A stretch of DNA of 6,433 nt, taken from the NCBI GenBank assembly GCA_947594335.1, contig CANQEC010000362.1:1-6433 (forward strand), given 5' to 3'. The translations under genes and the position numbers were made by a program. Each line of letters starts with the position of its first letter. The first letter of the stretch is position 1. Below, one piece after another: positions 1 to 4,799 of the stretch. Below the pieces are notes generated by a model. That model did no database searches. It was not told where the DNA came from and saw only the letters and a program-made list of their open reading frames with translations. The DNA comes from an uncultured Lachnospiraceae bacterium. Its GTDB lineage: Bacteria > Bacillota > Clostridia > Lachnospirales > Lachnospiraceae.

Positions 1-97
1 TCCTCCATCGTTTTTCTTTATTGTAATTGAAACGTAGAGGAAATGCAAAACTTTTCCGGTTTATCCGGGTTAGGGTAAAAGATATTTTTGCCCCATG

Positions 98-126
98 ATC
101 ATACACCCTCAATACAGACAAGTCAA
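98..126 (-). promoter_or_regulatory. Sigma-A-type promoter toward a gene left of the window
   Basis: Read on the minus strand, TTGACT (126-121) is followed by a 17-base spacer and TATGAT (103-98). Each hexamer matches the housekeeping consensus at 5 of 6 positions. Transcription would start near 91 and give a leader of about 90 bases down to the GGAGGA at 6-1. The gene itself lies outside the window, so its identity is unknown. Confidence 0.6.
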
Positions 127-222
127 CAGCTGAATTTTTACACAGCAGTTCACAAATTTTTTGTAATATACTCCAAATTTATATTTGTCTGCCGCCCACA
201 GGCTCATCTTCCCCAAAGCAGA

Positions 223-251
223 TTGACTTTATCGTCAAAACAGCGTATATT
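223..251 (+). promoter_or_regulatory. Sigma-A-type promoter for the Cys-rich small gene
   Basis: TTGACT (223-228), a 17-base spacer and TATATT (246-251) match the housekeeping consensus at 5 of 6 positions in each hexamer. The start would be near 258, leaving a leader of about 100 bases before the ATG at 357. That leader contains several CCGGA-type elements, which could be regulatory. Confidence 0.6.
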
Positions 252-292
252 GTTTCCTAACAGATTGTTTAACGCCGGACATCCGCAGTTAA

Positions 293-309
293 CCGGAAAA
301 ATCCGGAAA
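293..309 (+). repeat. Tandem CCGGAAA elements in the 5' leader
   Basis: CCGGAAA occurs at 293-299 and again at 303-309, one helical turn apart. The first CCGGA also pairs with TCCGG at 302-306 around an AAAA loop. A third copy is at 381-387, inside the start of the coding region, and GCCGGACATCCG lies at 274-285. A copy of AACCGGAAAA sits on the opposite strand in the divergent leader (61-52). A role as operator or RNA element is inference only. Confidence 0.4.
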
Positions 310-356
310 CATGGCGGTATCTGACACTGTTACTTTATTAAAAGGAGGAATCCACA

Positions 357-563
357 ATGAAAAACAACATGATGAAAAATCCGGAAAACATTCAGTTTGA
401 TGAAAAGCTCTCCTTCCGTTACGGTTACACATGCTTTGACTGTCCTTACCATGGTACCCGCGACGGCAAGCTGTGGTGCAGCGCATGGAACCGGGAGATT
501 TCGGATCCCAATTATGAAGGCGACAGATGTTCCAAACGTCCCGCCCATCCGAATAAGAGATAA
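357..563 (+). CDS. Small Cys-rich protein, hypothetical
   Basis: This is a 68-residue protein of unknown function that I do not recognise. The start is well supported: GGAGG at 344-348 lies 8 bases before the ATG, within an AAAGGAGGAA box, and a promoter lies at 223-251. There is no signal peptide or membrane segment; the first 20 residues are polar. The four cysteines are Cys26, Cys29 (in YTCFDCPYH), Cys41 (LWCSAW) and Cys58 (DRCSKR), giving C-x2-C-x11-C-x16-C, with His32 near the first pair. Such spacing could bind zinc or an iron-sulfur cluster; that is inference, and no family name follows from it. The tail is basic (KRPAHPNKR). It is followed by a hairpin terminator at 605-647, so it is probably a single-gene transcript. 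A rubredoxin is unlikely because the second CxxC is missing. Confidence 0.75.
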   Translation: MKNNMMKNPENIQFDEKLSFRYGYTCFDCPYHGTRDGKLWCSAWNREISDPNYEGDRCSKRPAHPNKR

Positions 564-566
564 TTT

Positions 567-607
567 CACAGCAGCTGTTTTTTACGCGGATCTGCGCACA
601 GCAGCTG
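567..607 (+). repeat. 11-bp direct repeat CACAGCAGCTG, 30 bp apart
   Basis: CACAGCAGCTG is present at 567-577 and again at 597-607, directly after the stop codon of the Cys-rich gene. The second copy runs into the left arm of the terminator hairpin. No function is assigned. Confidence 0.5.
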
Positions 608-647
608 AAAAAAGGTGCGGCACAGCTTCGTCCGCACCTTTTCTCAG
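605..647. terminator. Probable bidirectional intrinsic terminator
   Basis: AAAAGGTGCGG (610-620) pairs with CCGCACCTTTT (632-642) as a perfect 11-bp stem with an 11-base loop. After one mismatch (609/643), CTGA (605-608) pairs with TCAG (644-647). The run of T is four long on the plus strand and six on the minus strand. It should end the Cys-rich gene's transcript and separate it from the next gene. Confidence 0.7.
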
Positions 648-685
648 GTTATAAAAATAAACACACCTCTTCTTAAATTATAAAA

Positions 686-1084
686 ATGAAAATTGATCAG
701 AATTTATACAGCAAATTATTAAGCGCCTTCGCCTATAACGGAAGGGAAAAAGGCGGTCTTGTTTTCCTTCTTGAAGACAGGATCATGTCCTATTTTTCCG
801 ACGAAGCAGGCGTATGCACCGAATCAGCTTACCGGCCGGATGTCAGTTCGCTGATAGAAGCGATCAAATCCGGTGCTGAAAAAGGCTATACTGAATTTGC
901 GTTTATCCATTGTCATCCGGACCATGAACCGATATCCGGCGCCGACCTTGCGTGGATCCGGTCTTTTTTGCGGTTAAACAAACTGGACGAGATCAAAATG
1001 TTTTTAGTGCAGAGCGGCAAAGTAGTCTGTTATCTTATTAATTCCTGCAAATATGATATCATTCCGCTTTCTGTCGATGGATGA
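686..1084 (+). CDS. Stand-alone JAMM/MPN (JAB-like) domain protein
   Basis: This 132-residue protein appears to consist of one JAMM/MPN metal-binding fold. Glu21 lies in REKGGLVF, like the conserved E-x-GG-x-L segment of MPN domains. The core motif is FIHCHPDHEPISGAD: His75 and His77 (H-x-H-P), Ser84 and Asp87. This matches the E...HxHP...SxxD pattern that binds zinc in JAMM deubiquitinases, bacterial JAB peptidases and RadC-like proteins. The gap between the second His and Ser is six residues, one shorter than the usual seven. There is no signal peptide. No ubiquitin-like, E1-like or other partner gene is visible nearby, so the substrate is unknown. The start is weakly marked: an in-frame stop (TAA, 674-676) lies 12 bases upstream, there is no Shine-Dalgarno sequence, and the next Met (residue 34) would remove Glu21. 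Alternatives are an inactive MPN domain or a RadC-like fragment. Confidence 0.7.
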   Translation: MKIDQNLYSKLLSAFAYNGREKGGLVFLLEDRIMSYFSDEAGVCTESAYRPDVSSLIEAIKSGAEKGYTEFAFIHCHPDHEPISGADLAWIRSFLRLNKLDEIKMFLVQSGKVVCYLINSCKYDIIPLSVDG

Positions 1085-1205
1085 ATCGCAAGATCCCGTT
1101 TTTCCGTTTACATTTCCTCCCGGAGTCTCCGCATAAACAGCGCATACAGAACCGCCGGCGCAATCGCCGTCACAACCTGGTATTGTCTGCGGTCAAAAAC
1201 AGGAG
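1085..1205. other. Convergent intergenic stretch
   Basis: The plus-strand JAMM gene and the minus-strand DUF5688-like gene end here facing each other, yet I see no convincing terminator. A short CGGCG-CAAT-CGCCG hairpin (1156-1169) has no T run. On the minus strand one frame stays open from 1230 to 1108. It encodes a segment with a hydrophobic stretch (TAIAPAVLYALF) and a basic end, and it overlaps the end of the DUF5688-like gene in another frame. It has only a GTG (1173-1171) with a weak binding site, so I do not call it a gene. Confidence 0.4.
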
Positions 1206-2135
1206 CTATAAAATATCTCTGAGCTTTCCGTCAGAAAAGAAAAAGATTCTGTCTGTCAGAAAGTCTATTCCATCCGGTGCTGCTTTTGCCGCGTCCCGGA
1301 GTATTTCCAGAATTGTCTGGTCAGCAGTTTCATTTCCGGTGAGCGGGATCAGATAAAATCGGGTTCGGAACAATGGAAGCAGATAAAAAGATGACTTTGT
1401 CAGATTCTCAAGTTTTTTCCATGAACTGTCTTTCAGAAGAAGGCCGCACCAGGACAGCTTTTTAATCAGAATATTTTCGCTGCCGCCGTTTTTCGGATCC
1501 GGAGCGGGATCAAGAATCAGCATCTCATTGATACCAATGCTTTTTTTTGAAATGTAAGTAAGAAAATCTTCCTGAATGATATTCCGAAGCGCAGTTTCAT
1601 GCAGCTGTGCCTCATCGATTTTCATTTTCCGAAGAATGTCATGACTTACAGGAATCCATTTATGATATCCGTCAAATCGGTTATCCCTGGACCAGTCAAT
1701 GATATACCGCACAGGCATTCCGTTCCATTTTGTTTCCGGAATATTATCCATGAGCAGCTTCGTCAGCTGATCCGCATCATCCCACGGCATCGACTCTGCC
1801 AGCCTGTCCCGCAGTTCCTCTTCTGTCTCATGATTTGTGCAGGCACGCCTGTCTGTCAGATAGGGGATAATAAAAGAATGAAGCTTAAGAAAGCTTCCGT
1901 TATGTATAAGTTTCGCAGCTTCCCATTCATACCTGTGTATCCGGATTCCGGGAAGAGGTGGGGATATCCCATCCGCATGCTCTCTGTCAGGACTCATCTT
2001 GCAGCTGTTGTCCGCAGTTTTCCTATGATCATCCTGCATATACCGCCAACCCCTTTCATTCAATTTCTGTCCGCGCCCCAAAAACAAAGCGCGGACCAGA
2101 AGACACAATTGTTCCCGGACATAATGAATCTTCAC
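1206..2135 (-). CDS. DUF5688-like protein, hypothetical
   Basis: This is a predicted cytoplasmic protein of 309 residues from the GTG at 2135, or 277 from the ATG at 2039 (residue 33). The family call rests on the C-terminal half. It has W160-IPVSHDILRKMKIDEAQLHETALRN, then ENILIKKLSWCGLLLKDSSWKKLENL (in two parts, about 220-245), then FYLLPLFRTRFYLIPLTG (250-267), then FLTDRIFFFSD (292-302). As I recall it, DUF5688 has the same order: a helix ending in 'eLyeaAlkNt', a GA-rich strand, 'dlYiLPSSiHEvillP' and 'LSdhvYfYd'. The usual LPSSxHE core is not kept here, so the protein is divergent. The N-terminal third is not recognised. Both starts have a moderate binding site: AAGGCGG four bases before the GTG, AAAGGGG ten bases before the ATG. 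The gene follows dut on the same strand with an 89-base gap and may be transcribed with it. The function of the family is unknown. Confidence 0.6.
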   Translation of the reverse strand: MKIHYVREQLCLLVRALFLGRGQKLNERGWRYMQDDHRKTADNSCKMSPDREHADGISPPLPGIRIHRYEWEAAKLIHNGSFLKLHSFIIPYLTDRRACTNHETEEELRDRLAESMPWDDADQLTKLLMDNIPETKWNGMPVRYIIDWSRDNRFDGYHKWIPVSHDILRKMKIDEAQLHETALRNIIQEDFLTYISKKSIGINEMLILDPAPDPKNGGSENILIKKLSWCGLLLKDSSWKKLENLTKSSFYLLPLFRTRFYLIPLTGNETADQTILEILRDAAKAAPDGIDFLTDRIFFFSDGKLRDIL

Positions 2136-2208
2136 ATGTCCGCCTTACTGAAACGATTGAACGAACCGGTGCAGTTTCCAGTTTAACATGGGATAAGAAA
2201 AAAGGCAA

Positions 2209-2227
2209 TAGATACGCGAGATATCTA
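2209..2227 (-). terminator. Weak possible terminator at the end of dut
   Basis: TAGATA and TATCTA (2209-2214 and 2222-2227) can pair around a 7-base loop overlapping the dut stop codon. On the minus strand a TTTTTT run follows a few bases later. The stem is short and A/T-rich, so partial read-through into the DUF5688-like gene is quite possible. Confidence 0.3.
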
Positions 2228-2683
2228 CTGTATTCCGGTACTCCCGAAACCTCCCTCTCCTCGTTCCGTCTCCGACAGCTCATCCGCCTCGGCAAAATCG
2301 ACTGTCATATAGGGAAGGATAACCAGCTGGGCGATTCTGTCTCCGTCTGCTACTGTCCGGATTTCGCCGGAATCATTATGCAGAGGTACAAAAATTTCTC
2401 CCCGGTAGTCCGAATCAATGACTCCCACGCAGTTGGCCGGTCTCAATCCCTTTTTCGCCGCCAGCCCGCTTCTGGCAAATACCGCTCCGAAATATCCGTC
2501 CGGAATTTCAACCGCAATCCCCGTTCCGATTTTCGCCGTTCCTCCCGGTCCGATATCCTGTGTCCCGGAAATTATATCCGCATACAGATCATATCCCGCC
2601 GCCTGGCTGCTTCTTCTTGTCGGGATTTTTGCATTTTTATCCATTTTTTTGATTCTTACTTTCAGACTGGCCATTTCTGTCAT
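2225..2683 (-). CDS. dut: dUTP diphosphatase (trimeric dUTPase)
   Basis: This cytoplasmic enzyme hydrolyses dUTP to dUMP and diphosphate, keeping uracil out of DNA and supplying dUMP for thymidylate synthesis. All five motifs of the homotrimeric family are present: AGYDLYA (29-35, with the metal-binding Asp), RSGLA (71-75), GVIDSDYRGEI (87-97, with catalytic Asp90 and uracil-pocket Tyr93), GDRIAQLV (114-121) and the glycine-rich tail RGEGGFGSTG (141-150). The tail closes over the bound nucleotide. The length of 152 residues is normal and nothing is missing. Two starts are possible: the ATG at 2683, whose GGGAG box is only one base away, and the ATG at 2674 (residue 4), which has the same box ten bases upstream and may be the true start. 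A near-consensus promoter lies at 2750-2778. The DUF5688-like gene is downstream. Confidence 0.95.
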   Translation of the reverse strand: MTEMASLKVRIKKMDKNAKIPTRRSSQAAGYDLYADIISGTQDIGPGGTAKIGTGIAVEIPDGYFGAVFARSGLAAKKGLRPANCVGVIDSDYRGEIFVPLHNDSGEIRTVADGDRIAQLVILPYMTVDFAEADELSETERGEGGFGSTGIQ

Positions 2684-2749
2684 TCTCCCGTCTGCCGTTT
2701 TGGCTTAAACTAAATTCTTCTTTTCTTCATTCCTTAATTTTTTTGATTT

Positions 2750-2778
2750 ACTATATCCTCTCCTTATCGTTTTGTCAA
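2750..2778 (-). promoter_or_regulatory. Near-consensus sigma-A promoter for dut
   Basis: On the minus strand a perfect TTGACA (2778-2773), a 17-base spacer and TATAGT (2755-2750, 5 of 6) point at dut. Transcription should start near 2743, giving a leader of about 60 bases. The promoter lies directly after the preceding secreted-protein gene, for which I see no terminator, so dut may also receive read-through. Confidence 0.75.
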
Positions 2779-2827
2779 TTAATTTACCGCCGCATTCCTG
2801 CCTTTTCAGCAAATCAAAACCTTTCAT

Positions 2828-3736
2828 TTACCAGTATAAATCTGAATCGTCGTAGTCATCATAGCTGTCATCATAATCATCGTAGTCGTCATAGTCGTCA
2901 TAATCGTCGTAGTCGTCATAGTCATCGTAGTCATCATAGTCGTCATAATCATCGTAATCATCGTAGTCGTCGTAATCATCGTAGTCGTCGTAATCGTCAT
3001 AATCTTCTTCTTCATCCGTGTAATCAAAAACATATACTTTACACTTACATTTATTAGACCCTACTTTTGCGGTAATGGTACACTCCCCTTCTGCTTTTGC
3101 AGTCACCTTGCCGCTGGTACTTACTGATGCAACAGAGTTGTCTGAACTCGACCATTTTGGAGAGTATTTCCCTTTTCTGCTGATCTTGAGTTTCCCGGTC
3201 TCCCCTACTTCCAAAGAAAGCGTGGTCTCATTAATCTGAGGGCCTTTTACCGTAATCGTACATGTCAGTTTCTTGTTTGACATTTTGGCAGTAATTTTAG
3301 CTGTTCCGGCCTTCTTCGTTGTCACCTTCCCTTTGGAATTAACTTTTGCGACTGACGGCTTATTGGATTTCCATGTGACCTTGCTGTCATTTCCGGATAC
3401 TTTCAGCTGGTATGTATTGCCTGCTGTTATGCTTACCTTGGTTTTGTTCAATTTAGCCTTCGCGTTTGGCTTCTTTTTAGATGATGATGATTTTTTGCTC
3501 GATGATCCACTTTTGTATGGACATTTTCCATTTGGATGTAAATGAGCAGGATACCCATGATGGTAATGGTAGCTCCCTAAACCGCTTGCGTTTTTGTAGT
3601 CATGGTGGCCGCCGCTGGAGTCTGTCCTTCCGGAATGAGCCTCTACAATGACCTGATCCCCAAGACAGTCCGGAACTGCCATCACCAAAGATAAAGACAC
3701 TGCGATAATAAGCATGCTTCTTCTGAATCGTTTCAT
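2828..3736 (-). CDS. Secreted YHYH-domain, Big_2 protein with acidic Tyr-Asp tail
   Basis: This 302-residue protein is probably exported. Residues 1-33 form a signal peptide: basic MKRFRR, a hydrophobic core, and likely cleavage after VEA, just before HSGRTD. Residues 34-74 are a His-rich module with HSGRTD, GGHHD, YHYHHG (56-61) and AHLHPNGKCPY (64-74). I recall this YHYH-type module from secreted clostridial and bacillar proteins; metal binding is likely from the His content but not shown. A Ser/Lys linker (75-95) leads to two bacterial Ig-like domains of the Big_2 type, about 94-163 and 168-236, each with a 'W-S-S...S-V-A-x-V-x-x-x-G-K-V-T-x-K' core. The tail after residue 240 is DEEED, 15 Tyr-Asp-Asp units (246-290), Ser, two more units and SDLYW. 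No sortase motif is seen. AGGAGG lies 10 bases before the ATG. It may coat the cell surface or bind cations; the function is unknown. Confidence 0.85.
   Translation of the reverse strand: MKRFRRSMLIIAVSLSLVMAVPDCLGDQVIVEAHSGRTDSSGGHHDYKNASGLGSYHYHHGYPAHLHPNGKCPYKSGSSSKKSSSSKKKPNAKAKLNKTKVSITAGNTYQLKVSGNDSKVTWKSNKPSVAKVNSKGKVTTKKAGTAKITAKMSNKKLTCTITVKGPQINETTLSLEVGETGKLKISRKGKYSPKWSSSDNSVASVSTSGKVTAKAEGECTITAKVGSNKCKCKVYVFDYTDEEEDYDDYDDYDDYDDYDDYDDYDDYDDYDDYDDYDDYDDYDDYDDYDDSYDDYDDSDLYW
2867..3001 (-). repeat. 15-unit Tyr-Asp-Asp coding repeat (9-bp period)
   Basis: Fifteen consecutive 9-base units each encode Tyr-Asp-Asp on the minus strand, and two more follow a single Ser codon, toward 2849. 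The units are identical in protein but differ at third positions (TAT/TAC, GAT/GAC), so the DNA repeat is imperfect. There are no unique spacers between units, which rules out a CRISPR array. Changes in repeat number between strains would be expected. Confidence 0.9.
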
Positions 3737-3768
3737 CTTCTCTGTCCTCCTTAAATTTTTGTGATATT

Positions 3769-3796
3769 ATTATAACACAGCAAAGAAAATTGTAAA
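3769..3796 (-). promoter_or_regulatory. Extended -10 promoter for the secreted protein
   Basis: On the minus strand TTTACA (3796-3791, 5 of 6), a 16-base spacer and a perfect TATAAT (3774-3769), preceded by the extended -10 element TGT, form a strong promoter. The leader is about 25 bases and contains the AAGGAGGA binding site. Immediately upstream of the -35 box is the 13-bp inverted repeat TGCAATTCTTGCA (3797-3809), which could be an operator. Confidence 0.75.
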
Positions 3797-3896
3797 TGCA
3801 ATTCTTGCAGTTTTATATTCAGGAGGAGAAAATTAAGCGATCCAGCATGACAAATTAACATCTAAAAAGAAAATAGTCCGCAAAATTTTCAAATTA

Positions 3897-3962
3897 AAAA
3901 CGCCATGCAACATATTCTGATCAGCAAAATCCGCTGATCCTTAACACATTCCATGGCGTTTT
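3897..3962 (-). terminator. Nested inverted repeat, probable terminator after tpiA
   Basis: AAAACGCCATG (3897-3907) and CATGGCGTTTT (3952-3962) form a perfect 11-bp outer stem. Inside it, GATCAGC (3919-3925) and GCTGATC (3933-3939) form a second 7-bp stem with a 7-base loop. On the minus strand the outer right arm runs into GTTTTTAATTT, as expected of an intrinsic terminator for the glycolytic cluster. The 44-base interior is larger than in a simple terminator, so a small mobile-repeat origin is an alternative. Confidence 0.6.
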
Positions 3963-4001
3963 ATAGTATTTTATTTGTGTATTATTGACAAAGCTGAAGG
4001 A

Positions 4002-4751
4002 TTACTTATAATTTACGATCTTTCCGAACTCTTCCTTGAGTGAGGCGCCGCCTACAAGACCGCCGTCGATATCCGCCTGAGCGAACAGATCCGGAGCTGT
4101 CTTCGCGTTTACGGAGCCGCCGTACTGGATGCGGATTGCCGCTGCTGTCGCGTCGTCATAGATCTCTGCGATGCACTTGCGGATCTCAGCGCAGACCTCC
4201 TGCGCCTGCTCGGTCGTAGCGGTTTTTCCGGTTCCGATGGCCCAGATCGGCTCGTATGCGATGACCGCCGTCTTTGCCTGATCCGCCGTAACGTTCAGGA
4301 AACCAACCTTTACCTGCTGACGGATCCAGTCCATCGTGATGCCCTGCTCTCTCTGCTCAAGAGACTCGCCGCAGCACATGATCGGCGTGATGCCGTGCTC
4401 AAATGCCTTGAGCATCTTCTTATTGACTGTCTCGCTCGTCTCAGCGAAGTACTCTCTTCTCTCTGAGTGGCCAAGTACAACATATTTCACGCCTGCGTCC
4501 ACAAGCATTGCCGGAGAAATCTCGCCTGTGTAGGCACCTTTCTCCTCGAAATACATGTTTTCTGCGCCCACCTGAATGTTGGAGCCTTTCGCGGCCTCAA
4601 CTACCGGAATGATATCGATCGCCGGCACGCAGAATACAACGTCGGCTTCCTCGGTCGCAACAAGCGGCTTTAATGTCTCGACAAGCTTTACAGCCTCGGT
4701 CGGAGTCATGTTCATTTTCCAGTTGCCCGCAATAATTTTCTTTCTTGCCAT
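4002..4751 (-). CDS. tpiA: Triose-phosphate isomerase
   Basis: This cytoplasmic glycolytic enzyme interconverts dihydroxyacetone phosphate and glyceraldehyde-3-phosphate. The 249-residue length is standard for a complete TIM barrel. The catalytic and binding residues are all present: Asn10 and Lys12 in AGNWKMN (8-14), His95 in VLGHSERREYF (92-102), Glu167 in AYEPIWAIGTGKTA (165-178, which includes the mobile loop 6), YGGSV (210-214) and the phosphate-binding GGLVGGASL (230-238). The start ATG follows GAGGAG by about nine bases. It lies 48 bases after pgk on the same strand with no terminator between them, so the two are co-transcribed, and a probable terminator lies at 3897-3962. Codon use leans to C-ending codons as in pgk, which suits a highly expressed gene. 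Confidence 0.98.
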   Translation of the reverse strand: MARKKIIAGNWKMNMTPTEAVKLVETLKPLVATEEADVVFCVPAIDIIPVVEAAKGSNIQVGAENMYFEEKGAYTGEISPAMLVDAGVKYVVLGHSERREYFAETSETVNKKMLKAFEHGITPIMCCGESLEQREQGITMDWIRQQVKVGFLNVTADQAKTAVIAYEPIWAIGTGKTATTEQAQEVCAEIRKCIAEIYDDATAAAIRIQYGGSVNAKTAPDLFAQADIDGGLVGGASLKEEFGKIVNYK

Positions 4752-4799
4752 TTTTGTAATCTCCTCGTTGTTATATTTTCTGTATAAGCCCAGTCTTTC

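Larger units (their letters stand above)
1..356. other. Divergent intergenic region with two outward promoters
   Basis: This AT-rich stretch holds no convincing gene. At its left end, positions 1-6 read TCCTCC, the reverse complement of GGAGGA, which fits a ribosome binding site for a minus-strand gene starting just outside the window. A minus-strand promoter (98-126) would serve that gene and a plus-strand promoter (223-251) would serve the Cys-rich gene at 357. Both leaders carry CCGGA-type elements: AACCGGAAAA at 52-61 on the minus strand and at 291-300 on the plus strand. A short AT palindrome, ACAAA-TTT-TTTGT, lies at 152-164 between the promoters. The open frame across 88-324 has no ribosome binding site and covers both promoters, so I do not call it. 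Confidence 0.6.

Noticed and set aside
88..324. A 78-codon plus-strand frame in the left intergenic region
   Set aside because: It has no ribosome binding site and overlaps both divergent promoters.
1081..1356. A 91-codon plus-strand frame whose ATG overlaps the JAMM gene's stop (ATGGATGA)
   Set aside because: The overlap resembles translational coupling, but the frame has an Arg-rich random composition and runs antisense into about 150 bases of the DUF5688-like gene.
2056..2295. A 79-codon minus-strand frame spanning the gap between dut and the DUF5688-like gene
   Set aside because: It overlaps both genes in another frame, is Arg-rich, and has no recognised motif.
1599..2713. Two long plus-strand frames across the DUF5688-like gene and dut
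   Set aside because: They are antisense to genes with better support, show no motifs, and have no ribosome binding site.
2867..3001. Possible CRISPR or tandem-array structure
   Set aside because: The 9-base period encodes Tyr-Asp-Asp in frame with the secreted protein and has no unique spacers.
2743..3057. His/Arg/Ser-rich frame on plus and Met/Thr-rich frame on minus
   Set aside because: Both are other-frame readings of the Tyr-Asp-Asp coding repeat, not proteins.
3821..3849. Strong ribosome-binding-site-like AGGAGGAG on the plus strand, with TATATT just upstream
   Set aside because: The only ATG at a usable distance (3847) opens a three-codon frame; no gene follows, so it is probably chance or a remnant.
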